Source: Reticulascus tulasneorum (lineage: Eukaryota; Ascomycota; Sordariomycetes; Glomerellales; Reticulascaceae). Taken from it: a stretch of 64,000 nucleotides of DNA. Below, piece by piece: positions 52,388 to 64,000 of the stretch. The DNA is taken from assembly GCA_001557505.1 (NCBI GenBank), contig LSAX01000008.1:682001-746000 (forward strand), in the 5' to 3' direction. The position numbers and the translations under genes were made by a program. The notes under the pieces are model-generated. The model was not told the origin of the DNA. It made no database searches and saw nothing but the letters and a program-made list of their open reading frames with translations. Positions within the stretch are counted from its first letter, which is position 1. Every line of letters begins with the position of its first letter.

Positions 52388-55095
52388 ACCGAAGAAAAAG
52401 CGCTCTCCGAGATGCGGTGTATCGACTCTGGAGGCAGAAGAGAAACAAATGGGTGCGATGGGAGAACGGGGTAGAGACAGAGACAGAGGGGCTTCACTTT
52501 AGGGCATGATAATAATAAAGGGAAAGTATCTCATCTCATCTCTCGTCTGGTGGTGTCCTGGCCGACCATTTGGACTAGTGGTCAGCCACTCGATAGCGTG
52601 GCGCGAGAGCCGAAAACTCGTTACGAAGGATACCCTTCCGACCAAAACTTCACAATAGGGGCGCAGACCCTGGACGTTTGCATCTTGGGTCCCTGCTCCG
52701 GTAGTCAGATCAGGGATGGTCCAATTGGACCACGCAAACGAGTATACTTTTTCCGTCGCGTTTACGACGACCTCGCCTCAATGGAGTTCTCCGTCATCTT
52801 GCCCCAATGGCGGAAGTGATTCGACGAAGAAAAGAGAGTCGGGATCAGGGTCCACCCCGAAGGCTGGGTGGGTGGATGGATGGATGGATGGTGGAGCTGA
52901 AATAAAAATACGGAATGCACCATGACCCAGAGAGCTGCATACGCATACAAATTACCTTTGGGTAGCGAAGCACCTGAATCCGTACCGGGAATTTCAGCTT
53001 GCCTCGATGCGGACTGGCTTCACTATCGATTGGTCGAGCCTGGGATGGCTTAGCGGCTAGCATAGGGTTTTAGAGGCGTTTCCCTGCTGTGCTACATACC
53101 TACATAGTCTCAACTGCCAGTGATGGACTGCTCATCAGCATCAGTCACCCTCGACACCCTCAACTCGTCCCATCGTGACTGATCACGGAGTACTTCACGC
53201 GGAGGAAGCCTACAGCTGCAAAACTTGACAATGGGCATTCGGCCCCCGCGAACTGACGGGCCGCTGTCGCTGCTCGATGCTATGAGCAGCCCAACACTCA
53301 CAGGGAGACACAGTTTGTGCGGCTGGGGTCTGAGGTGAGGTACTGTATTACACAACGGCAAAACGCCCTAAGAAAGGCAGAGACCAGCGCCACCACCACC
53401 TACTTGTCTCGTCTCAAAATTGTCATCAGGTGGACGCAAGAGGAACAGTTCGAAAACCCACCATTTCCGTCGGAGTGGGTAGGGATGCATGCATACATAC
53501 CGTCGAACGACTCCAAACGAGGAATTCTCGTAAAACTAAATTGTCAGACGGGATCTCACAGCCCATGGAACTCGGCAGAACCGTGGGCTGGAGTAATCCC
53601 TCGCCTCTGCTCATTGCTTACCTAACACGCAATCCCCCGAGAAGAATCCGTGGTGAGTCTTTTCGGTGAGAAAAGGATCCCAAGCTACGTAGTATTCCCT
53701 GCCCGAAACTTTGCCATCTCGGCCTCTGCCGAACCAACCAATCGCCCGAACCCCTTCGCAAGCACCCGGTTGAATGGCTCATCAGCAGATGCCAAGTCCA
53801 AATAAACTCATCCGGACTCCTTGCATCGCCGCAAATCAGTCCCACAATCGCCGGCGCCTGACTCTGTCCCCTTCCTCGATCCCTTCCAACGCGTGCGCTG
53901 CCAAGCTGTCTTGGCGGGTTTCGGGCTCGAGGATCGCTCATATCGGCTGCATTTCCCTGCCTCTGTCCGAAAGGGGGTCCGTTGCTGAGGTGTGGAAAAC
54001 TTCGCCTGGGAAAAAGGGTTGCGAAAATTGTTGATTTGGGCTTCTGGAAATGGATTTCAGAAGAGGACAGTCTGTAGATATATACTTGAGTAGAATCCAC
54101 GCAACGCAGTGTCGAAGAAAAGAACGAAATCACAAGCCAGCAGCTGCAACCCTCCCCCCTTTCAATGATCTCCCAAAAGTCACGCCACAACCAAAACGCA
54201 TCTTCGTCGATCCCCTAACCCGCAGCGTTTCGCCCATTCCACAAGTTCTAGACCACACACCCTGCTACCCCGGGGACTACACCAACGCCTCCCTCTGCTC
54301 TAACTAAACCCCTACCAGCCTACCAGTAGAGGCACGGCTGACATAACCACGGCGCGCACAACTCGCCTTCTAAGGCATAGAAGATCTCCATCGTCTGAAG
54401 TCTGGCCCCTTCCAGCATCGTGTGGCCTCACAAGAGCGCAAGCGACCCACCATCGGGTTCCGGCGTTTCTCGTCATTGTTTTGTGTCGGTGTCACGATTG
54501 CGCTGTGCAGGTCGAGTTGAAGGTCTCACAAGCTCGGTTTGCCCTGGGAGGAGGTGATGGTCCGCAAGAGTATATTGTCTTGTCGAATTTTGAACTGTCT
54601 AAGTAATCATGTTTTCGCTAGATACAAGTGTGCGCTAGGTGGTTTGTATGTCCAATGTGATGCGGTGTTGGGATGATGGAAGGTAATTAACATCATCCAC
54701 CTATGCAAGTAATCCCCACGGCCAAATCATCCTCAAGTTGGCCCTCCGCCTCTCCTCGCCTTGCCCTCTCTCTCCTCCTCCCCGTTAAATACCTCCTCTC
54801 ACCAAGTCCCTTCAGGATAGTCCCGGGGTTGCCAATGTCTCCAAAGCCAAACCTGCCCGACCCCCGCTCTGCTCTGGCGTCCGGCGCACCCGCTGAAGGC
54901 ATGTTGTGTATGGGTCCAACAAGGAGCAGTAGGGTCTTTTCCTTTTCAAACTGCTGTCCTCAGAAGATGGACACATTCGAGAGAAAAGGTGGGCAAGCAA
55001 AAAAATGGTTTGAAGATTGAATGTTGATCAAAATAAATATGGTTGAAAAGATGAACGAAGCGAAGTGTAGTGCGCTGCCTGAAGTCTGCATGTCT
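52388..55095. other. Long intergenic region, no supported gene
   Basis: A 2.7-kb stretch between the surface-protein gene's start and the NoxA stop. Contains a TGGA tetranucleotide repeat near 52869-52891. A 190-codon frame at 53618-54190 on the minus strand and others have no motif. It includes the surface-protein promoter and NoxA 3' sequence. Confidence 0.5.
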
Positions 55096-56954
55096 CTAAA
55101 AGTTCTCCTTGCCCCATATGAATGAGAAGTTTCTGGTTGGACGTTAGATGTGATCGGGATTGTGACGAGGAGCTTAAAACTTACCCAGGTTCACTGTACT
55201 TATTGCAGAAAATGTGCAGTTGACTACCCAGTCCCTTGGGACCACAGAAGAAGACACCGGCCTCGGCGGGCGAGTGCAGCTTCCTGATACCTCTGAAGAT
55301 CATATCCCAGTTCGGTCTGCCGAAGTTGGTCGGCGACCTCAAGCCGGTGATGGTGTCCTTGTCGGCATTCGCATCGTTGATCATGATATTCGTCGCGTCA
55401 TCCGCCTTGATCTTCGCTGTCAGATACGTGTGGATCTCGATCCTGTTATCCACGTCCTGGGCCTCAATGGCGAGTAGGAGAGATCGGAACCATTCGAAGG
55501 AACCGAAATCTCTGCAAATCCAGAAGAAGTAGACCTTGCTAAGCCGGGTCTTCTTCTGGGGGTAGTTCATGCGGTACCAGATCGACTTCAGGATGGAGGC
55601 AAACGGCGTTACACCAATACCTGCACCGCAGAGAATAGAGATCTCATACTTGAAAACATCCTCGGATGCGGAGCCGAACGGCCCATCGATGTAAACTCGA
55701 GGAAGCACTCTTCGCAGAGCGGGGTCGACATCGCTGACTTTGTCACCGTTGACACCAACCACCTTGCTACCGTCATCCTTCTTCCTCTCAAACTCGCATC
55801 CCAAGGCGAGGGCCACCGATCGGGTGAAGTCACCAACCGCACGCATGTGGATCGAGATGTAATCCTCTTCCGGTGCACTCGTCAGAGTGAAGGGATGGTA
55901 TTGCCACAGCGACACTGCAGGACAGCAGAAAAAGATGTACTGTCCCGCCCTGGTCTTGGTGTTCTCCTTCTTGATCTGGATCTCGCACACATTGCTGGGA
56001 TGCTGGATAACCTTGGAGATGTAGGTCTTGTGCTTTCCTCGAACCTCTCGGGCGATGCGCTCGGCCAGGTAGGCGAACCCACCATACATCCAGTACTGCC
56101 AGAAGACACCGACGGCCGAGGTGCCAATGCTAACGCAGAACGGCGCGAAATCCGGTTGAATCATGCAGAAGGCGCCGTGGAAGGACCAGAAGAAGAAGAA
56201 CACGATAAACATGTGGTGGGTGTACCAGAATCGCTCGTAATTCGCTCGTCTCGTCTTCTCGATCGAGGTGGCCACCATGCCCATCAGAGCGATGAGCATC
56301 ACGTAGCCGGTCCAGCCCGGGCCGGACACAAAGTTGGCAAGCAGCCATCCGTAGAAGCCCAAGTTGTTCTTCGCTGCGATCTGGGCGAAATTGTTCCAGT
56401 GAGCGATCGTGTGCACCCATGACCAGAACACGATAGACCAGGCTATCGTCTTGTGGAAGGTGATGTTTTTGTCGAACTGTATGATGCCGTTCAGCGGCGT
56501 CTGGCGAGCGAGGGAGATGAGCGTCCTGCAGACGGGGAACAAGATCAAGGCCACATCGACATGGAGGACCAGGGCGGCTGCTCGGGCAATCACAAAGGTT
56601 GGCCCGAACGTGTCTCTCGCTATTTGCAAGTTGTCCTTCAGCGCGAAGTTGACGCATGCGAAGGCGAATACCAATCCGTGCAGCATCAAGAACACAAACA
56701 CGAAACTGCAGACTTGTTAGCCCATCCAGTAGGCCAATTGGGCACCCTCAGCCTCTCTCGGCGCTCCGAGTGAATTTGGGGTGGGGGACATACAATCTTC
56801 GGTATCCTTCGTTGATCATCCACCGGTCAAATCTTTCCCTCATGCTCAGATTCTTTTGTCTCTCCTGGGTCATCTCTCCCGAAAGCAACATCCGCGTCAG
56901 TGGCGTCCATCTCGACCGCTCCGACTGTTTTATCTCCCCCTCGTAGTATTCCAT
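55096..56954 (-). CDS. noxA: NADPH oxidase A (superoxide-generating, gp91phox type)
   Basis: Transfers electrons from NADPH through FAD and two haems to oxygen, producing superoxide across a membrane. In filamentous fungi NoxA controls fruiting-body development, hyphal fusion and infection structures. Exons 56954-56794, 56705-55185 and 55132-55096 encode 572 residues. Haem-ligand histidines sit in SWVHTIAHWNNF and FWYTHHMFIVFFFFWSFHG. HPFTLTSAPEEDYISIHMRAVGDFT is the FAD site and LCGAGIGVTPFASIL the NADPH site. The conserved end GNFSFIWGKENF comes from the 37-nt last exon. There is no EF-hand or long N-terminal extension, which excludes NoxC and NoxB. It is flanked upstream by 4.2 kb without a gene. 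Confidence 0.95.
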
Positions 56955-59900
56955 ATTGGCGAAATGTGTGTGACTTGTACGCAGGCCTTCCGAAGCCGAC
57001 CTAGAACCCTTGTTGGCCCGCTACCTCCAATATGATGTTTTTCTCGGTTGCCAAATCTCGTCTTTGGACCCTATTAGCTTTTCTTCGGTTCCGTCTCTTT
57101 CAATTCCTCCTCTCGGCGTTTGCAAGTCTATCCGTGGTGTGTTTTTTTGGTATCGAACCGGGGGTGGTGCGAGCGAACGCGGGTATATAAAAAAAAAAGG
57201 TAATAGTCGCACTTGATTCAGAGCCTGCTGAACGGGCAAAGAAGATGCATCTAAAGAGAGTAGAATAGAAAAAGGTTTCGCCGAATAATGGAAAAAGAAT
57301 GGAAACTGGGAAGCCTGCAATCCAACGACAGTTTCGCGGTCAGCAAAGAGCAGCTCACGCACCAACGACGAACGACAAGAATAGAAAGGAGGGAGGAGCG
57401 TTCAAGAAGAGGTGTGGGAATGGAAGACGGGAGGATGTAGGTGAGTTATGAAGGGGGGGGGGGGGGGGGGATGAACGGGGAAGGGGAGTGTAGGAAACAT
57501 AAGGTAACTTTTTGTAGATCATACCCGCACAACAATGCCTGCACCGGTGCGGTTGCCCACAGTCTTTGGAAATGCTTCGAGCCCGTGGTGGACTTGGGAT
57601 CCTAGCCAAAAGAGAAAAAGGGGGGGCGTGTGCGAAAAAGCACAATGGGTTTCCGGAGAGTCAAGCAAAGAGAGGCGTGGGAGCCCTGAACGATGGGAGA
57701 TCACAGGATGGAGAGGCAGTCGGAGCAAGGTCCTGGTCACGACGACAAGGCCGAGTGGTGCGACAATCGTATCATTGCGCCTGAGATTGCACAGAAACGA
57801 GACAAGGCCCTCGTCCGGTTTGGCAGTATCGGAGTACCAATCCAGCCCGAGAGAGGGGGGGTGGGAAGGAGAAGGAGCGCAGAAAAACGTCTGAGAGCAT
57901 CCATGATGCCAAGAATGGCAGAACTCAAGAGCCTCAGGGGAAAGCTGCCGCCTTTTTTTCCTCTTTCGACTGCTCGTTTTTTTAGTGGACAATGGGGGGT
58001 CCTGAACTGCCGCCTTGGTGTAGTGGCTGCTGTTGCATACATAGAGGGTCTTGGACTTGGAACGGGCACCTATGGAAACAATCCCTAGGGCGAGGGATCC
58101 CGCTGAGGCTACGACGTTATTTAGTGGAGCGGTGCCCCGTATGACGATGTCACTCCTGCCCTATCCCAGCACTGGCACCTCGCAACGGGCTGCTAGTGGT
58201 TAGCATGATAGAATATAGCGCCCTTTAACAGGAGCTCCGACCGGTCTTACGTACCTCTCCGAGCTGGTACATAGTAGTATCCTCAGCAGAGGTGCGTAAG
58301 CTTCCTCGGTGCGCTTTAGGGGAATGGAACCCCCCTATCCACCCATCAGAGAGGACCCTCCCCGGCATCAACGCAAAAATCCACCATCCTCCCCATAACG
58401 AACCTTTGACAATGTTTAGGGGGTGTTTGGAGCAACCGCCAGATCCACGACATCGTAGGCTTCAAAGATGAGATGCAGAGTGGGTAATGGCACCACTTTC
58501 GCAACTCCTCGAACATGTTGCTGCTCTCAGGATTACCAACCCTACCCAGGCTCTCGCAAGTGAATGAAGCTCCCAGGCCCAGAACAAAAAAGACGAGGAC
58601 GGAGGGGCATTTTGGCGGCTATTCATTGGCTGGAGGGCGGGGGCGTCTCGAACTGCGTCGGGCTGTCTCCACTCCAAGCCCGCGTCGCAGACTGTTTCGT
58701 CCAGGGGTCTCTGACACACTTGGAGATGCAGAATCGAAAGATGGGGTGCGAAATGGATGCTTTGGAGCTGTTCGCCCACTCCCCTTCTCCCCCCCAAAAC
58801 AGCCATATTTCTGCTTTTGCTATCGCCTCATTCGCCTTTGAATCTTTCATGCTGACTGTCCCCTCCCTATCTATCCCATTGTTTTCAGCAGTAATCAACC
58901 ATGAATGACCCCATCTCCCCGAGCTCGTAGATGCCCTCCCCCATTGGCCTTGAACGCTCGTCTTCACGACACACGCCCCTCGTCTTCCACCCCCTTTGCG
59001 TCCCGTCAATTACCGCCGCTTGTGTATGCACATGTTCCCACACACCATCAAAACCGGTCCAGACGGGGATTTCTCAGCAGGCTGATTGGGTCCCCCGGCC
59101 CCGGCTTTCCCTGGCACAGCGCTCGACTCCAGTTGCATCTTTGACCCCCAAACCCTTCCCAGGCACCGCCGGCCTTTCCCAAACATCTGTCTACACAGGC
59201 CAGATAGATCATAATGATTTGCCCGCCCACGATTACTCCAACTCTCCCCACTGGTCCGCCGCTGGGTGATTCTCACACATCATCTGCGCATCCCGGAGCA
59301 GATCACTCGCAAAGAGAGCAGTTCGACACGAAGCAAACGCAATCATCAGGCGATTTATTCTCTTAGCCCTGTCACGACCCCCTTCACCGGTAACTTATCC
59401 CTCCTCCTGACTTGTTGCTGCGGCTACTCCTACAAGTTCTGCCACCTGTAATCCGTAGTCGTTATCTCCATCCACTCGTCATCCTGTGACAAGCCTATGA
59501 AGGATCGTGTTCCAGACTCTGGGCATGGAACTGCATGAGATGGGATGTTTCGCGTTTGTCAGCCCAGACAGGTCTGGCTCACGTTTCTCGAGATTGGGAT
59601 TGTCGCCTTTCCTGAGCGTATCTGCTGCAAGCGATAGGACTGCCACGTTTGAAGCTGCAACCCTACCGCACGCACATGCCGGTATCTTCCAAAGACCTGG
59701 ATCCCAATCTCCTCCCGCCCCGCGCTGCATTCCTTGACGTATGTAACATCTGCCGCCGACGTGAACCGGCACTTGTAGAAACCACATAGCACCGAAATGG
59801 CGATACGGCTCGAGCTTGAGAGATTCAAGTTCAAACAACTTACCAGTAATCAAGATCCACTGCTCCTAATCCAGATCAAGTATCCAATATCAGCAAACCA

Positions 59901-61194
59901 ATCATCGTCCCCTACCCATCGATAACCTTCAACTGTCGCTCTGAAGAACTGGTGCGACCACCGTCAACTTCATGAAACCTTGAGATGCCCAGCCCTTTCA
60001 CGACCATGCATGGGACTGTGTGAATTTAGACGAACTATAGTAAAATGACGACCAAGACTATCCTCCGGTATCCGAACTCTGAAGCCTCTACCAAACATGA
60101 AAGAGACCTACATCGCCAGAATGCGGCTACTCGGCTTGCAAGTTCTCATCCTCCACTCAAGTTTCACCAGCCAGAACGGGCTTCCCGCACACTGCCACCG
60201 GTAAAGTCTCAATAAGAGACACAGACCGCCCAGTCTCGATAACGCCCCCACCGCCGACTCACGACGCACCAGTCGCATCCAGCAATCAATCCGATCAATC
60301 ATCAAACTCCAAACCCCATCCAGAGCCTCAAAGCTTATCATCGCCTAGATGTTCGGTCCTCGGGTTGTGGATGACACCTTCATCTCGCACCACACATCTT
60401 GCTTCACCACAGTCCGTTTCCTACGCATGTTTTGTTTCGACTGATTTCTGGTAAACACCCAAGCCACGGAGCCGGCAGCATATACCCCGTCCGAACATGA
60501 GCAGCTCTGCGAAGAGGCCAAGCTGTGTTCTCCCTGCAATGTCACTCCCGTCAAGTTTTCGGAACGAAAAGTGATTCCCGTAGCGAAATTTATGGCTGGT
60601 GCCGCTCAGCCCGTCCTCTGGAGAGGAAAACTCGAAACATGGCGACCACGTCGTGTACTGGACGGGCACCGGAGCGATTCGGGATGCACTGTCACAGATC
60701 TATGTTTCCCGGAGACATGGCCCACCCACGGTGAATGCCGGAATGGCATCTCGGGAACTGGTGAGTATAGGGGTGAGCACAGTAAATCACAAGAAGCCCA
60801 AACTGGATCGCAAAAAGACTGGGGGGTCAAAGTGTATAGTTGCCTGTTTCTGGATGCCAAAAACACGGTGTCAATGCAAATCCGAAGCCTAACCGTATGA
60901 TATCCCTTTGTGTAGTAAAGTGATCTGACTGTCTGACCCGTCTTGCCTCCCTCCCTGAGCGCACATACATTCTCTCTCTATCTCGACTAATCCACCATTC
61001 GCAGTCTCCCTCCCGTGTTCCGCCCTTCAGCCTGGCAGGCAGAAAAGGCGGCCATGTGTACTAATGTGAAAAAACCAAAGAGACCCCAAACCGCAACGCA
61101 GAGCAATGATCTGAGCTAATCGTACGCCAGAGTTGAAGAGAGAGGGAAACCATCCCCCATGTGTCCGCTACCATCTCTCCGAAGTCGCCACCAT
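56955..61194. other. 4.2-kb gene-free region upstream of noxA
   Basis: No supported gene lies between the noxA start and the E2 stop, both on the minus strand. It contains an 18-base poly-G run at 57453-57470 and CT-rich stretches around 57000-57120 and 57840-58000. Overlapping frames of under 160 codons occur on both strands with low-complexity products. A long noxA leader, regulatory DNA or a non-coding transcript could lie here. Confidence 0.5.
57453..57470. repeat. Poly-G run of 18 bases
   Basis: An uninterrupted G homopolymer about 500 bp upstream of the noxA ATG. It could be prone to length error in sequencing. Confidence 0.9.
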
Positions 61195-62182
<988 letters not shown>

Positions 62183-64000
62183 TTTTATGTTGGGATGTGG
62201 GTATCGAGAAGAAGATTCTTCGGTCGCTGGAAGCGAATGTTGTTTTGCTGCTGCGAGGGGTAAAGTCAGCGGTGGGCAGAAGCGCTGAGGGAAGCGGCTG
62301 GATCGGAGAACGGGAGAAACAAAGAATGTCGCAAGGGAGCAGTCGAGTGGAGAGAGAGAGACAGAGATGGGGGGAACGTACATGAACGATGGTATTTATC
62401 TTTTGTTTTTTGTTTACCCCGTGCGAATGGAAAAAGGGGGGGGTTCGCCGATATTATTACGGTGAAGAAGAGAAGGCCGTCGAGAGGTTCAAAATCTTTC
62501 CTTGCTTTTGAAGTCGAGTTGCAAATTGAGTTGTATGAGGGAAGGAGAGGAAGTTATGACGGGGACCAGCAGAAATAGGAAGGGGGGGGGAAGGCTGCAG
62601 CTGCACCACCGCCCGGAAAGTTCAGGTTTTCTACCTACAATGGTACCTTAGGTACCTACTTGGCACGCCCGATTACTTTTAGTTAGTACTTAGTCCCCCC
62701 CCCCCCCTCCAGTGGCCAGCACTGAATCATTTCTAGTTACTGACGGTACAATTGGCCACTGATAGTGTACCCGAGTCACTGTTGAAACGCCCTGAGAGCC
62801 CGAGAATTGCCCCGCCAAACCATGGAAAACAGACCTCAGCACCGCCACAGTGCACTAACCTTGGGTTGCCAGTAAGTTACTTTGTGCTTAACATCTTCTT
62901 ATCAAGAATGTACGCCTGGATTGGTAATGCCTTTGAATTTCTCAGCGGATGCTACGCCTCACTGTCACTCTGCCACGCGATTCCCCGGTCTTCCATCCTG
63001 GAAACAAACAGGCAAATCATCATCAGGTGGTTGCCACAACCAATCCCAATGTAGGAGCAGTACATGATTCACAACAGCCAACAAACAAATACTGTCGGAG
63101 TCTGGGCTGGTGGCCCCTTTCCTCCCAGCGGGGGTTTGGTGATGGGAAGCAGTCACGCTGTGCATGTTCCATGCCGGCAGGCCATCATCTGCTTGACTCG
63201 TATAGACAAACTACCGATCCCATGCGCTAAGGTAGTAGGTAAGCTGGGCGATGGTATCTGTCATCTGAACAACATGTTCCAAGCCCATGTACTGTGCTCT
63301 GCTCTAAGGTACTCTACTTATCTATGACGGCCCTATGTATTCCCACCATCCCCCTTGGGGGCATGCCACCCTCCATTCTTCGCCGTCTCCGGACGCTAAT
63401 TCTGAGCCGTGTACGACAATTCCCATCCATTCCCGCTCCCGGCTGCATCCGAACAATGCAGCTTTTCAGATTGCGTCAAACCCCATCTTTTGCGGATGGG
63501 TTCCGATCCTGCATCATATGCACCTAATGACCTGCCGTCCTATGTATTGTGGCTGTGCTCTCCAGGAGTCCCTCGCCCCTGATGAGTCTGATGAGCGGAC
63601 TGGCTTAGTAAAAGAATTGGTTTCGTCTCTACGAGATGCAGCGACAAGTAGAAACATGCACAAACTACCAAGGGACATGGCCAGGAGCCGAAGCCACCCG
63701 TGAGTGTTCTCCATGTTTGCATAGAGCTACTCGGGCGCCCTTCTTTTCGCCATGTGAAGACGCCTGGACGGCAAATGGGTTTAAGACGCTTTCTACCTTT
63801 GTGAGTCCGAAGTAAGTGATCACGGAGCCCCAAGGCACATGACAAAGGTTTTACACAAACGCCTGGATCCCTGTTATGGCTCGACCCAGAATGAGACCTG
63901 GAGATGGATCGTCAGTGTATCCCGTCCACTCACGGAAGGGGGGCAGAGCTCACTATGGATATCGCTTTGTCCCTCATACGTCTGCGTAACGAAGAGGTTT
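62183..64000. other. Region upstream of the E2 gene to the right edge
   Basis: No gene is supported. Holds a CT-rich E2 leader (minus-strand sense) near 62200-62380, a G run at 62582-62590, a C run at 62695-62707 and the small inverted repeat GGTACC-TTA-GGTACC at 62642-62656. Confidence 0.5.

Noticed and set aside
53618..54190. 190-codon minus-strand open frame between the surface-protein and noxA genes
   Set aside because: The product is Arg/Ser/Gly-rich with no domain, and overlapping frames of similar length occur on the other strand.
55847..56422. 191-codon plus-strand frame opposite noxA
   Set aside because: Antisense shadow of the strongly conserved noxA coding sequence.
58013..58090. 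tRNA-like start (GCCTTGGTGTAGTGGC)
   Set aside because: No T-loop sequence, anticodon stem or matching acceptor stem follows.

Overview
The window is nuclear DNA of a filamentous ascomycete (Pezizomycotina, probably Sordariomycetes). The evidence is short introns of roughly 40-90 bp with fungal GTANGT-type donors and CTNAC branch points, loosely spaced genes on both strands, and typical filamentous-fungal families: a Zn2Cys6 regulator, a HET protein, a STAND/NLR-like protein, NoxA and an E2 close to yeast Ubc4/5. I resolved 21 protein-coding genes, one cut by the left edge. I found no tRNA, rRNA, intact transposon or CRISPR array.

Region 1 (1-24 kb) is accessory metabolism studded with repeats. 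In order it holds a transaldolase (left end), an MFS sugar/polyol transporter, an extended SDR reductase facing a GMC oxidoreductase, an ArAE/DUF2421-type membrane transporter, an isochorismatase-like hydrolase tail-to-tail with a Zn2Cys6 regulator, a crotonase-fold enoyl-CoA hydratase, an epoxide hydrolase with a signal peptide, and an intronless class I phosphomannose isomerase-like cupin. Between these genes recur short palindromes built on GGCGGAC/GTCCGCC, one pair forming a 162-bp MITE-like unit, and an 11-copy 13-bp minisatellite. There is no PKS, NRPS or terpene cyclase, so this resembles a catabolic or detoxification neighbourhood rather than a classical biosynthetic cluster.

Region 2 (24-50 kb) contains three genes of families tied to membrane GTPases or fungal non-self recognition: a dynamin-like GTPase, a HET-domain protein and an NLR-like protein (Helo-like N-terminus, NACHT, degenerate ankyrin-like C-terminus). 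Interspersed are two C2H2 proteins, an unknown multi-spanning membrane protein, a CE1-type secreted esterase, an amino-acid/choline-type permease and a Dal5/Tna1-like MFS transporter.

Region 3 (50-64 kb) carries a mucin-like single-pass cell-surface protein with 12-residue cytoplasmic repeats, then conserved core genes: NADPH oxidase A and the Ubc4/5-type E2. They are separated by unusually long non-coding DNA (2.7 and 4.2 kb).

Two introns are best explained as GC-AG introns (in the SDR and the ArAE gene). Splice sites were chosen so that reading frames close and family motifs are continuous. None is confirmed by transcripts.
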